Of a stretch of 35,848 bases of DNA, positions 1 to 8,053 are shown piece after piece (position 1 is the stretch's first letter; the number at the start of each line of letters is the position of its first letter). The position numbers and the translations under genes are program-made. The stretch covers positions 1-35,848 of the forward strand of contig JAOUJV010000013.1 of assembly GCA_029882995.1 (NCBI GenBank). The letters are read 5' to 3'. This DNA is from Gammaproteobacteria bacterium (GTDB lineage Bacteria; Pseudomonadota; Gammaproteobacteria; DAOVJZ01). The notes under the pieces are model-generated. The model had not been told where the DNA came from, ran no database searches, and saw only the letters and a list, made by a program, of their open reading frames with translations.

Positions 1-68
1 CCGCAAAATGCGGTTGTTTCGGTGGAAAATTGAGTCCAAAAATTAATTTAGATCAGCAAAATTAGAGG

Positions 69-189
69 GATAAGTTCATCAAGTGGATGATGGCAAGGCG
101 AAAAAAAGCGAGAACACGGAATGTATCAGCAAATACATGAGTATTTCGAGTTTTTTTCAACGCAGTCAGCGCCGCTTGAGGGGCTTATC
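69..189. repeat. Imperfect long inverted repeat (hairpin element)
   Basis: The outer arms gataag (69-74) and cttatc (184-189), then tcaag (79-83) and cttga (175-179), enclose purine/pyrimidine-rich inner arms: an A-run near 101-107 faces a T-run near 151-157. The centre is atgtat (121-126) and atacat (133-138) around a 6-nt loop. The whole forms one imperfect hairpin of about 120 bp. The right outer arm contains the TAA stop of the M23 gene (185-187), so the element abuts or supplies that gene's end. From memory, similar hairpin elements are dispersed in gammaproteobacterial genomes; only one copy is visible here. It could also work as a transcription terminator or mRNA stabiliser for the M23 message. 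Confidence 0.6.
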
Positions 190-1105
190 TTGAGGCTTGG
201 ATGTATTTATCCGGATTCACAGTACGCCCATGATGAAGGACTTCAAAATGTACATGGGGCCCCGTTGAACGGCCAGTACTGCCCATTTTAGACAGGACCT
301 CACCCTTCTTCACAGTTTGGCCCACTTCAACCACGATTGTCTCGTTATGACCATAACGTGTGGCATAACCATTGCCGTGGTTAACTTCAACAAGGTTGCC
401 GTACCCATAGCGCTTGCCAGCCCAAGTGACAACACCGGCAGCAACAGACAAGACGTCAGAACCGGATTTACCCGCGAAATCCATTCCGTCATGGTGTTCA
501 CGCCCCTTACCGAAAGGATTGGTACGCCAGCCAAAATAAGAAGAAATCCACCCGCCCCGTATAGGACGACCGGCTGGCAGGATCTCATCCTGCAGATTTC
601 GGGTCATTATCATGGTTTCGAGAACTGCCAATTGCTTCGAACGATCATCGATCTGCTGCGAAAGTACCTGCATACTCTCAATAAAATCCGATAACTCAAC
701 TGCTTCGGTCTTGGTATTCTTGTCAGGGCCACCTTGTGCTGGCGTATGCTCAAAATTAAATTCACCCTTGTCCAGATCAGCCATTTTGGTCAATCGCTGA
801 CCAAGAGCATCAAGACGGATAATATGGGACTGCATACGACCCAATTTTTGGGAAAGGGCTGAGAGGTTTTCATTGGTATCACGGATAGCGGATTCGATGG
901 TTTCTTTCTGGGTATCGAGCTCGGTTATAATCGTTCCGGTCAGTCCATCAGGGTGATTAACCAGTCCCATACGATAACTGGTAATACCAACAATGGTCGG
1001 GATAGCCAAAAAGACCACTAAAAACAATGCGATAAGGCCATTACGACCAAGGTGTAAATTACCTGTCTTACCGAAAAACTTTGTTACCAGCAGTATATTG
1101 ACCAT
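185..1105 (-). CDS. M23 family metallopeptidase (membrane-anchored)
   Basis: 306 aa. This is a predicted peptidoglycan endopeptidase of the LytM/NlpD/MepM superfamily, cutting stem-peptide crosslinks in the periplasm. A single hydrophobic segment at about residues 22-43 anchors it in the inner membrane. Residues about 60-170 look coiled-coil (heptad-like, many Q/E/L), and the C-terminal half is the LytM domain. The zinc ligands are visible: H205xxxD209, then H253 and H284xH286 in GPHVHFEV, so the enzyme should be catalytically competent. An SD-like GAGG lies about 13 nt upstream of the ATG, which is rather far. The gene is divergent from dciA, and the same neighbourhood in other Gammaproteobacteria usually continues into secA beyond the window edge. 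The stop codon lies inside the hairpin repeat. The family is certain; the exact physiological role is inferred. Confidence 0.9.
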   Translation of the reverse strand: MVNILLVTKFFGKTGNLHLGRNGLIALFLVVFLAIPTIVGITSYRMGLVNHPDGLTGTIITELDTQKETIESAIRDTNENLSALSQKLGRMQSHIIRLDALGQRLTKMADLDKGEFNFEHTPAQGGPDKNTKTEAVELSDFIESMQVLSQQIDDRSKQLAVLETMIMTRNLQDEILPAGRPIRGGWISSYFGWRTNPFGKGREHHDGMDFAGKSGSDVLSVAAGVVTWAGKRYGYGNLVEVNHGNGYATRYGHNETIVVEVGQTVKKGEVLSKMGSTGRSTGPHVHFEVLHHGRTVNPDKYIQASR

Positions 1106-1130
1106 CGGTCTTCAGTTTCCTCGAATCCCT

Positions 1131-1154
1131 GTATATTAGGGGATACTAATATAC
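1131..1154. promoter_or_regulatory. Palindrome between the M23 gene and dciA
   Basis: gtatatta (1131-1138) and taatatac (1147-1154) are perfect 8-bp inverted arms around an 8-nt spacer. The site lies in the 109-bp divergent intergenic region, 26 bp upstream of the M23 start. It includes a TAATAT-like -10 candidate on the minus strand. It may be a regulator-binding site, but the arms are AT-only except at their outer ends, so chance is possible. Confidence 0.35.
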
Positions 1155-1176
1155 TATTGAATTTTTTCTGTTACTA

Positions 1177-1204
1177 TTGATTGTAGCGGACCATTCCATA
1201 TATT
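1177..1204 (+). promoter_or_regulatory. Putative sigma70 promoter for dciA
   Basis: TTGATT (1177-1182), a 16-nt spacer, then TATATT (1199-1204). The expected transcription start is near 1211, only about four bases before the dciA ATG at 1215, so the message would be almost leaderless. This is predicted from sequence alone. Confidence 0.4.
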
Positions 1205-1214
1205 ACTTGAGTGA

Positions 1215-1670
1215 ATGACATCACATAACTCCTTGAATTCCCTCTTATCTGGCTCTGATTCAGTTGATTTGCGCCATTTGAGTGCCCACGCTAAAAAGCT
1301 GAAAAACCTGACAGCCAAGATCCGTACTGTTCTGGATAGTGCCAGTAGTGAACATTGCACTGTCGCAAACCTGCGTGATCAGACATTAATCTTGCAAACT
1401 TCTTCACCGGCCTGGGTTGCCAAACTGCGCTTCCAGATTCCGATGTTGATCAACGCACTAAAAAGTTCGTCAACACCCGTCACAAATATCCAGATCAAAG
1501 TAGTTCCTGAAAACAAAATCGAAACTACGCATGAAAATATTTCCAAACCACAATACATCTCACCTTCTACTGCTGAGTTACTCGAAGGTGTTGCTAATCA
1601 TATCAGTAATAGTGACCTAAAGTCATCATTACTTCGTTTATCAAAACGCGTTGCTTCTGATAAAGAATAA
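1215..1670 (+). CDS. dciA: DciA-type helicase loader (DUF721)
   Basis: 151 aa. DciA is the ancestral bacterial loader that helps place the replicative helicase DnaB on DNA; it is used by bacteria that lack the phage-derived DnaC or DnaI. The N-terminal half shows the DUF721 pattern: LNSLL near the start, A-x-x-L-x-x-L spacing, an HCTVANL segment around residues 47-53, then SPAWVAKLRFQIPMLINAL at about residues 64-82. The C-terminal third is polar and low-complexity, as is common for the DciA tail. The gene runs opposite to its neighbours, between the M23 gene and lpxC, matching a common gammaproteobacterial arrangement. No strong Shine-Dalgarno precedes the ATG. The family call rests on the characteristic SPAWxxxLRFQ stretch and on context. 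Confidence 0.85.
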   Translation: MTSHNSLNSLLSGSDSVDLRHLSAHAKKLKNLTAKIRTVLDSASSEHCTVANLRDQTLILQTSSPAWVAKLRFQIPMLINALKSSSTPVTNIQIKVVPENKIETTHENISKPQYISPSTAELLEGVANHISNSDLKSSLLRLSKRVASDKE

Positions 1671-1714
1671 TTTTTCGACTGTTTGTCTTTATTCTAAAAA
1701 AAAACAAAATTGAT

Positions 1715-2626
1715 TTAAGTGGCGGGAGTAGGTTGCATGTACATGATTGGTGCATCAGCTGGATCATCAAAAGTGACAAGCTCCCATGCTTCTTCATCTG
1801 CCATCAACGTACGTAACAATTCATTGTTTAACGCATGTCCTGATTTGTAACCACTGAAGGCACCAATCAGACTATGACCAAGAAGATAAAGATCACCAAT
1901 TGCATCAAGTACTTTATGTTTTACAAATTCGTCTTCGTAACGCAAACCATCTTCATTGAGAACGCGATAATCATCAACCACAATCGCATTATCAAGACTC
2001 CCCCCAAGAGCCAGGCTCTTTTCACGTAAATACTCTATTTCCCGCATAAAACCGAATGTACGGGCACGACTGACTTCTTTCACAAAAGAGGTGGTTGAGA
2101 AATCAACAACAGACTCCTGTGTACGACCCTTGAATGCGGGATGATCAAAATCAATCGTAAATGAAACCTTGAAACCTTCAAATGGATCAAAACGCGCCCA
2201 CTTATCACCATCTTCAACAATGATAGGACGTTTGATGCGAATAAAACGTTTGGGTGTATTTTGTTCTTCGATACCGGCTGACTGAAGCAGGAAAACAAAC
2301 GGACCTGCACTGCCATCCATAATAGGTACTTCAGCTGCACTCAGATCAACATAGGCATTATCAATACCGAGACCGGCCAATGCAGAAAGTAAATGTTCAA
2401 CAGTGGAGATGCGCACATCGCCTTTTACCAACGTACTGGAAAGACGGGTGTCACCAACATTCTCTGCGCGTGCAGGAATATCAACTGGTGGATCAAGATC
2501 GACACGACGAAATACAATTCCGGCATCAACCGGAGCAGGTCTGAGTGTCAGGTAAATTTTTTCACCAGTATGCAATCCAACACCGGTTGCCCTGATGATA
2601 TTTTTAAGCGTTCTTTGTCGTATCAT
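1715..2626 (-). CDS. lpxC: UDP-3-O-acyl-N-acetylglucosamine deacetylase
   Basis: 303 aa, the usual LpxC length. It catalyses the committed step of lipid A synthesis, the zinc-dependent removal of acetate from UDP-3-O-acyl-GlcNAc, in the cytoplasm. Zinc ligands H78 (in [10 protein letters not shown]), H237 and D241 (HKVLDAIGD) are present, as is the catalytic H264. The N-terminus [20 protein letters not shown] aligns directly with E. coli LpxC, which fixes the start. It is the last gene of the ftsZ side of the dcw region but is separated from ftsZ by 242 bp. It has its own good promoter candidate and lacks an obvious Shine-Dalgarno. In E. coli, LpxC is controlled by FtsH proteolysis; the C-terminus here (QPTPAT) does not look the same, so that control cannot be assumed. 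Confidence 0.97.
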   Translation of the reverse strand: MIRQRTLKNIIRATGVGLHTGEKIYLTLRPAPVDAGIVFRRVDLDPPVDIPARAENVGDTRLSSTLVKGDVRISTVEHLLSALAGLGIDNAYVDLSAAEVPIMDGSAGPFVFLLQSAGIEEQNTPKRFIRIKRPIIVEDGDKWARFDPFEGFKVSFTIDFDHPAFKGRTQESVVDFSTTSFVKEVSRARTFGFMREIEYLREKSLALGGSLDNAIVVDDYRVLNEDGLRYEDEFVKHKVLDAIGDLYLLGHSLIGAFSGYKSGHALNNELLRTLMADEEAWELVTFDDPADAPIMYMQPTPAT

Positions 2627-2638
2627 TATAATCTATTG

Positions 2639-2666
2639 ATTTTAACCACTATTTCGAGCCTGTCAA
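2639..2666 (-). promoter_or_regulatory. Putative sigma70 promoter for lpxC
   Basis: On the minus strand: TTGACA (2666-2661), a 16-nt spacer and TAAAAT (2644-2639). The predicted start near 2632 leaves only about six bases before the lpxC ATG (2626). The rest of the 2627-2884 interval shows no convincing gene or terminator. Confidence 0.5.
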
Positions 2667-2884
2667 AAAAGGCCCATAGCGCAATAATACCATCGGACCG
2701 CCGCGCGAATAGTAAACAATTTCACATTTTGGGGCAACCGACAGGGTTTTCAGGATATTTCATCCTTCAACCCGCGCCACAGTGAAATTGCCACTTCCGG
2801 TATTAGAGGGGAAAACCCGGATAAAGTTCTCTACTGCTCCCTCTAAACCGTGAAGCTGGTCAAAATAATAGATTTCTGGACGTC

Positions 2885-4042
2885 TTAGTCAGCCTGTCTC
2901 CTTAGAAAAGCCGGAATATCCAGATAATCCATATTATCTTCGGAACTTGCCAAGCCCTCGTTGCCACTGACATTTTTGTTGCGCATGACAGTTGGTCTAT
3001 CCAGATCATCATAATTCAGGTCACCATTACTGACTTTTTGCACCAGTTTCACAGAACGTTCTTCACTACTGCCTGAAGAGGATTTGCATTCTCCCAAACC
3101 GGTGGCCACGACAGTAACACGCATATCCCCACGCATTTCAGGGTCAATAACGGTACCCACCACGACGGTCGCATTATCAGAGGCAAATTGCTTCACGGTG
3201 TTACCCACTTCCTCAAATTCACCAATCGACATATCCATTCCTGCAGTGATATTCACCAGAATACCCTGTGAACCGGCCAGATCGATGTCATCCAGTAATG
3301 GACTGGCAACGGCCTGCTCGGCAGCAACACGGGCACGATCTTCACCACTTGCGACACCTGTTCCCATCATGGCCATACCCATTTCTGACATCACCGTACG
3401 AACATCGGCAAAATCCACATTGATCAGACCCGGACGGGTAATCAGTTCAGCAATACCCTGCACTGCTCCCAACAAAACATCATTCGCAGCACGGAAGGCA
3501 TCCAGCAAACTCACGTTCTTGCCCAGTACGCTCAGTAATTTCTCATTTGGAATCGTGATCAGGGAATCAACATACTGGGTCAATTCTGCCATTCCGGCGG
3601 CCGCAATCTGGCTGCGCTTGGCACCTTCAAATACAAAAGGTCTGGTCACAACTGCCACCGTTAATATACCCAGTTCTTTCGCTACCTGAGCAACAACCGG
3701 AGCCGCACCTGTTCCTGTACCACCACCCATGCCGGCAGTAATGAACACCATGTCTGCACCTTCAATCACATCAATAATGCGATCACGATCTTCAAGTGCT
3801 GACTGACGACCCACATCCGGATTGGCACCGGCACCGAGTCCCTTGGTAATTTCATTACCAAGCTGCAACAACGTCTTGGCCGATGAATTTTTCAGTGCCT
3901 GTGCATCTGTATTGGCACAGATAAAATCAACACCTTCAATATTGGCCTCAACCATATGGTCAATGGCGTTACCACCACCTCCCCCGACACCGATCACCTT
4001 GATGACCGCGCTTTGACTGTATGTATCCATTAGTTCAAACAT
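2885..4042 (-). CDS. ftsZ: Cell division protein FtsZ
   Basis: 385 aa. This is the tubulin-like GTPase that forms the Z ring at midcell. The tubulin signature GGGTGTGAAP is at residues 106-115. The T7 catalytic loop is at about residues 208-213 (N-x-D-FAD) and supplies the aspartates that activate GTP hydrolysis in the neighbouring subunit. A variable acidic/serine-rich linker (about residues 318-365) leads to the conserved C-terminal peptide DYLDIPAFLRRQAD, which binds FtsA, ZipA and other partners. A perfect AGGAGG Shine-Dalgarno lies seven bases before the ATG, the strongest in the cluster, fitting FtsZ as its most abundant product. The 80-nt AT-rich gap upstream (4043-4122) is the first real spacer in the cluster and may hold an extra promoter, though I could not define one. 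Confidence 0.98.
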   Translation of the reverse strand: MFELMDTYSQSAVIKVIGVGGGGGNAIDHMVEANIEGVDFICANTDAQALKNSSAKTLLQLGNEITKGLGAGANPDVGRQSALEDRDRIIDVIEGADMVFITAGMGGGTGTGAAPVVAQVAKELGILTVAVVTRPFVFEGAKRSQIAAAGMAELTQYVDSLITIPNEKLLSVLGKNVSLLDAFRAANDVLLGAVQGIAELITRPGLINVDFADVRTVMSEMGMAMMGTGVASGEDRARVAAEQAVASPLLDDIDLAGSQGILVNITAGMDMSIGEFEEVGNTVKQFASDNATVVVGTVIDPEMRGDMRVTVVATGLGECKSSSGSSEERSVKLVQKVSNGDLNYDDLDRPTVMRNKNVSGNEGLASSEDNMDYLDIPAFLRRQAD

Positions 4043-4122
4043 TTTAATGCCTCCTAATTGTTGTTTTAAATTTAAAAATTAAAATTAACTGCTTTTGTCT
4101 ATAACCAAAATTCATTACTTCA

Positions 4123-5358
4123 CTAAAAATTACCCTGGAACCAGCTACGCATTGTGTCAAACATACCCTTTACACCAACACCACCTGCAAAACGACTACC
4201 CTTAACACCTCTATTCTTACTTCCATACAGCAATAACCCCACACCGGTCGCATGGATGGGATTACTGACAACTTCAACCAAACCTGAAATGTACTGGGGA
4301 ACGCCCAATCGTACCGGCATATGGAAAACTTCCTCTGCCAGTTCGATCGCACCTTCAATCTTGGAACTGCCACCCGTCAATACAATGCCAGCGGCAATAC
4401 GATCAGCAAAACCGCTGCGTTGCAGTTCACTTAACACAAGTGAATACAGTTCTTCATAACGCGGCTCAACCACTTCTGCCAGTGTTTGTCGTGCCAGACG
4501 GCGTGGTGCACGTTCACCTACACTGGGAACTTCGATACTTTCATCCGGTGTCGCGAGCTGTGTCAGTGCGCTGGCATATTTCATTTTGAGCTCTTCTGCC
4601 GAGTGCATTGGTGTACGCAATGCAACTGCAATATCGTTGGTTACCTGATCACCGGCAATCGGAATCACTGCTGTATGTTGAATCGCGCCATCAATAAATA
4701 CGGCAATGTCCGTTGTACCACCACCGATATCAACCATACATACGCCGAGTTCCTTTTCATCCTCAATCAGAACTGCATAACTTGAGGCAAGTTGTTCAAG
4801 AATGATGTCATCAACGGTTAATCCACAACGTTCCACACACTTGATAATGTTTTGTGCAGCGCTGACTGCACCGGTGACCAGATGCACCTTGGCCTCCAGA
4901 CGCACGCCGGACATACCGACTGGCTCACGAATGCCTTCCTGATCATCAATCACAAATTCCTGTGGCAACACATGTAACAGTTTCTGATCAGCCGGAATCG
5001 CGACAGCACGTGCTGCATCAATTACCCGTTCCACGTCATCTGATGCCACCTCCTTGTCCTTGATGGCGACAATACCGTGTGAATTCAGACTGCGGATATG
5101 ACTGCCTGCAATACCGGCATAGACAGAATGTATTTCGCACCCTGCCATCAACTCGGCTTCTTCAACTGCACGCTGAATAGATTGCACCGTACGTTCAATA
5201 TCAACCACCACTCCCTTTTTCAATCCACGTGAAGGATGGGAACCAATACCTATTATTTCTACCTCATTCTCCGGTGTAAGCTCGCATACAATGGCCGCGA
5301 CCTTGGATGTACCAATGTCCAGACCGACGAGTAAATTTCTGTCACCTTTTTTAGTCAT
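4123..5358 (-). CDS. ftsA: Cell division protein FtsA
   Basis: 411 aa. This actin-like ATPase tethers FtsZ filaments to the inner membrane and recruits later division proteins. Phosphate-binding motif 1 is near residues 12-20 (GLDIGTSKV). The 1C domain specific to FtsA follows at about 85-160. Phosphate motif 2 is MVDIGGGTTDIAVF at about 208-221, and the adenosine motif is VLTGGSSKIEG near 323-333. The last residues, GMFDTMRSWFQGNF, form the typical amphipathic membrane-targeting helix. GAGG lies six bases before the ATG, and the gap to ftsQ is only two bases, so the two are probably translated together. Confidence 0.97.
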   Translation of the reverse strand: MTKKGDRNLLVGLDIGTSKVAAIVCELTPENEVEIIGIGSHPSRGLKKGVVVDIERTVQSIQRAVEEAELMAGCEIHSVYAGIAGSHIRSLNSHGIVAIKDKEVASDDVERVIDAARAVAIPADQKLLHVLPQEFVIDDQEGIREPVGMSGVRLEAKVHLVTGAVSAAQNIIKCVERCGLTVDDIILEQLASSYAVLIEDEKELGVCMVDIGGGTTDIAVFIDGAIQHTAVIPIAGDQVTNDIAVALRTPMHSAEELKMKYASALTQLATPDESIEVPSVGERAPRRLARQTLAEVVEPRYEELYSLVLSELQRSGFADRIAAGIVLTGGSSKIEGAIELAEEVFHMPVRLGVPQYISGLVEVVSNPIHATGVGLLLYGSKNRGVKGSRFAGGVGVKGMFDTMRSWFQGNF

Positions 5359-5360
5359 TG

Positions 5361-6146
5361 TTATCCTCGAAATTTTCCTGCCGGTAAAACTGCTGTTGAA
5401 ACCTTTTTTCCATAGATTGTAAAACCATTGCTGTATCTTAAATCAATGCGTTTGTTGTGGTTCATTGATTCTGCAAAAACTGTTTTGTAGATGCGTATAA
5501 AACGTGCCAGACGTTGTTGACTGTTTTTGCGTCCCAGCAGCAATGTCATGCCATTATCCAGTTCTGCTGTCCATGCATGACGCGCATTCAGTGTTAACTG
5601 TTTCAAATGTAATTCTGCTGGTGCCAGTTGCTTCTCTGTCTCCATATAATGTGCTAACACCTTCAGCTCTGTCCCGTCAGGCCCTGAAAGTTCCGGCAAT
5701 CCAGCTGGAATGGTTTTGGCATCCGGTGTGAACACAATTCCTTCTGCATTAAGCAAGGAATTTTTATTCCAGCGTGCAAATGCCTTTTGCTCGGTCACGA
5801 TAATCCGTAAACCATCCGGCCACATGCGACGCACTGACACTGTTTCAACCCAGGGCAATTCCCGTGTAACTTCCTTGATCCCGTCCACATTTATATTGAA
5901 GAAACTTTTACCTACTCTGGGACCCACTGCCTTTTCCAGCTCCTGTGCGGTCAGATAATTAAACTGACCCTCAACACGCACTGAACGTAACGGAAAAGTT
6001 TCCGGATCATTAATTAACTGTGTCACCCAGACAGCACCAGCCAGCACAATTATTACAAGTACACTTGCCAACACAAATGGTTTGTTAATGGTGATATTCC
6101 ACTGTACCTTTTGTTCGGTTTTACGTGTGTGGCGTCTAGCTGGCAT
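5361..6146 (-). CDS. ftsQ: Cell division protein FtsQ
   Basis: 261 aa, bitopic. A basic cytoplasmic tail (residues 1-25) is followed by one membrane helix at about residues 25-46. A POTRA domain (about 53-121, containing LRSVRVEGQFNYL and PWVETVSVRRMWPDGL) and the periplasmic beta domain follow. FtsQ links early cytoplasmic division proteins to the FtsL/FtsB/FtsI/FtsW synthase module. Its first 11 bases overlap the end of ddl, consistent with translational coupling. The length is slightly shorter than the E. coli protein (276 aa), and nothing looks missing. Confidence 0.95.
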   Translation of the reverse strand: MPARRHTRKTEQKVQWNITINKPFVLASVLVIIVLAGAVWVTQLINDPETFPLRSVRVEGQFNYLTAQELEKAVGPRVGKSFFNINVDGIKEVTRELPWVETVSVRRMWPDGLRIIVTEQKAFARWNKNSLLNAEGIVFTPDAKTIPAGLPELSGPDGTELKVLAHYMETEKQLAPAELHLKQLTLNARHAWTAELDNGMTLLLGRKNSQQRLARFIRIYKTVFAESMNHNKRIDLRYSNGFTIYGKKVSTAVLPAGKFRG

Positions 6147-7113
6147 GAGCTACCCCTCCACGACTGTTTTCACCACCATGACCGGAGTTTGTCATACTGG
6201 TTTGCAGGATACGCACGACCAGTTCATCAAAATCGATCCCTGCGGTGCGTGCCGCCATCGGCACCAGACTGTGATCCGTCATTCCCGGAATGGTGTTTGC
6301 TTCTATCAACCAGGGTTGGCCAGTCTCATCACACATAAAATCAACCCGTCCCCAGCCACTGCATCCCAACGCCTTGAACGCGCTCATTGCCAGTGCCTGT
6401 ATTTCCTGTTCCTTGTCTGAATCCAGACCACAAGGACATAAATAACGAGTTGTATCAGACTGGTATTTGGCTTCGTAGTCATAAAACTCACGCGGTGTTT
6501 CAAGCTTGATCAATGGCAGTGCTTCCTGACCCAGAATGGAAGCAGTGTATTCAGAACCAGTGATCCATTTTTCAGCGAGTACACAATCATCGTATTCAGC
6601 GGCTGTCTGATAGGCTGCCGTCATTTGTTCCTTCTTCTCAACCTTGCTCATACCAATACTGGAACCCTCCAGTGCCGGCTTGATCATTAAAGGCAACCCC
6701 AGTTGTTTGACTACTGCATCCAGATCCGTATTGTCTGTCAGCACTTCAAATGCCGGTGTCGGTAAACCAATCCCTTGCCAAAGCTGTTTGGTGCGCAGTT
6801 TGTCCATACTGATAGCAGAAGCCATGACACCGCTTCCGGTATAGGGCAAACCAATGATTTCCAGCGCACCCTGCATTGTGCCATCCTCACCACCCCGACC
6901 ATGCAATATGTTAAACACGCGATCAAAGTTACCCTCTGCCAGTTGTTGCAACACATCATGACCGACATCAACACCATGGGCATTGACACCGCGACGCTGC
7001 AGTGCGGCCAATACTGCACTCCCGCTTTTTAATGAAATCTCACGTTCGGCAGACAGCCCTCCCATGAGTACAGCCACTTTGCCAAATTGCTCCTGTTGCA
7101 CCGGTGACATCAT
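6136..7113 (-). CDS. ddl: D-alanine--D-alanine ligase
   Basis: 325 aa, an ATP-grasp enzyme that joins two D-alanines for addition by MurF. Visible motifs are HGRGGEDGTMQG (about residues 70-81), the KPALEGSSIGMS loop (about 145-156) that covers ATP, and the C-terminal metal-binding segment around WLIEANTIPGMT. The position between murB and ftsQ corresponds to ddlB of E. coli. The start ATG overlaps the murB stop as ATGA. The final 20 residues (TSMTNSGHGGENSRGG and after) extend past the conserved fold and overlap the ftsQ start. Confidence 0.97.
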   Translation of the reverse strand: MMSPVQQEQFGKVAVLMGGLSAEREISLKSGSAVLAALQRRGVNAHGVDVGHDVLQQLAEGNFDRVFNILHGRGGEDGTMQGALEIIGLPYTGSGVMASAISMDKLRTKQLWQGIGLPTPAFEVLTDNTDLDAVVKQLGLPLMIKPALEGSSIGMSKVEKKEQMTAAYQTAAEYDDCVLAEKWITGSEYTASILGQEALPLIKLETPREFYDYEAKYQSDTTRYLCPCGLDSDKEQEIQALAMSAFKALGCSGWGRVDFMCDETGQPWLIEANTIPGMTDHSLVPMAARTAGIDFDELVVRILQTSMTNSGHGGENSRGGVAHAS

Positions 7114-8039
7114 GCGTTATGCCCCCCGTCTGGATAACCCCGTCTGGGTTCACCAATAATATGTACCTCCGGCTCCAGCTTGATACCTTTCTGCTGTGCT
7201 ACAGTGTCACGCACCTTATTTATCAGCAGTTCAATATCTTTTGCTGTTGCATCACCGGTATTAACAATAAAGTTGGCATGTTTTTCTGAAACACTGGCGC
7301 CACCAATGCAGGCCCCTTTCAATCCACATTCTTCAATCAGGCGTGCAGCAAAATTACCTTCCGGATTACGGAATACCGAACCACAAGACAGTGTTTGTAC
7401 TGGCTGCGACTCATTGCGTTTTGCCAATAATTCCTTAATACGCAATGTGCCTGCTTCTGCATCACCATGTTCCAGTTTCAGCCAGGCAGCAATAAACCAT
7501 TCACCTTCCGGCCCTTCCACATGACGATAGCCCACCTTGTATTCATCCGGTTTGCGCACAAAACGTTCACCATAACGGTTCATGGTTTCCACTCTGGCAA
7601 CTAATGGCCAGGTTTCACCACCAAATGCACCCGCATTCATGGCCAATGCACCACCCATCGTGCCGGGGATGCCTGATAAAAATTCTGCACCGACCAAACC
7701 AAGGCGTGCAGTAAAGCGTGCTGTCTTGGCACAACTCACACCGGACTCGACATAAATCAATCCATCACGTTCTTCAATCGTGTTAACAACACCACTGGTA
7801 CAAATTACGGTGCCACGAATACCATCATCACGCACCAGCAGGTTACTGCCCAGACCAACCCAGTAAAGAGGCTCGTCTTCCGGCACTGTCTTCAAGTATT
7901 CAGCCAAATCATTAATACCGGTTGGTTTATAAAAACGATCAGCATTACCACCCGCACGCCATGAGGTATGACGTGCCATCGGCTCGTTGTACAACAACGT
8001 GCCATGCCAGGTTGATGGTGTGCGTTTTTGTTTTGTCAT
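7110..8039 (-). CDS. murB: UDP-N-acetylenolpyruvoylglucosamine reductase
   Basis: 309 aa from the chosen start. This FAD enzyme reduces UDP-GlcNAc-enolpyruvate to UDP-MurNAc with NADPH. The FAD-binding region includes the SWRAGGNADRF motif and GLGSNLLVRDDG. Catalytic residues are recognisable: the serine in SCGSVFRNP, the tyrosine/arginine in VGYRHVEG, and the C-terminal glutamate in LEPEVHIIGE. The length and the sequence around SVFRNP suggest the shorter type II MurB rather than the 342-aa E. coli type I form. I chose the ATG at 8039 because AGGA lies six bases before it. The upstream GTG at 8057, which overlaps the murC stop, has AAGGA directly against it, too close to work well. Confidence 0.94.
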   Translation of the reverse strand: MTKQKRTPSTWHGTLLYNEPMARHTSWRAGGNADRFYKPTGINDLAEYLKTVPEDEPLYWVGLGSNLLVRDDGIRGTVICTSGVVNTIEERDGLIYVESGVSCAKTARFTARLGLVGAEFLSGIPGTMGGALAMNAGAFGGETWPLVARVETMNRYGERFVRKPDEYKVGYRHVEGPEGEWFIAAWLKLEHGDAEAGTLRIKELLAKRNESQPVQTLSCGSVFRNPEGNFAARLIEECGLKGACIGGASVSEKHANFIVNTGDATAKDIELLINKVRDTVAQQKGIKLEPEVHIIGEPRRGYPDGGHNA

Positions 8040-8053
8040 AAGTTGTCCTGTGT

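Noticed and set aside
1-19. Small hairpin ccgca/tgcgg at the window edge as a terminator
   Set aside because: Stem of only five base pairs, weak T-tract, and its context is cut off by the edge.
1660-1714. Terminator between convergent dciA and lpxC
   Set aside because: Only an AT-only 7-bp stem (agaataa/ttattct), followed by an A-run on the plus strand; not convincing for either direction.
2393-2785. Plus-strand frame over the 5' end of lpxC and its upstream region
   Set aside because: Antisense to lpxC; no start signals or recognisable protein. I also looked here for a secM-like gene and found none.
3084-3689. 201-codon plus-strand frame inside ftsZ
   Set aside because: Shadow of ftsZ; serine/threonine/alanine-rich translation with no domain.
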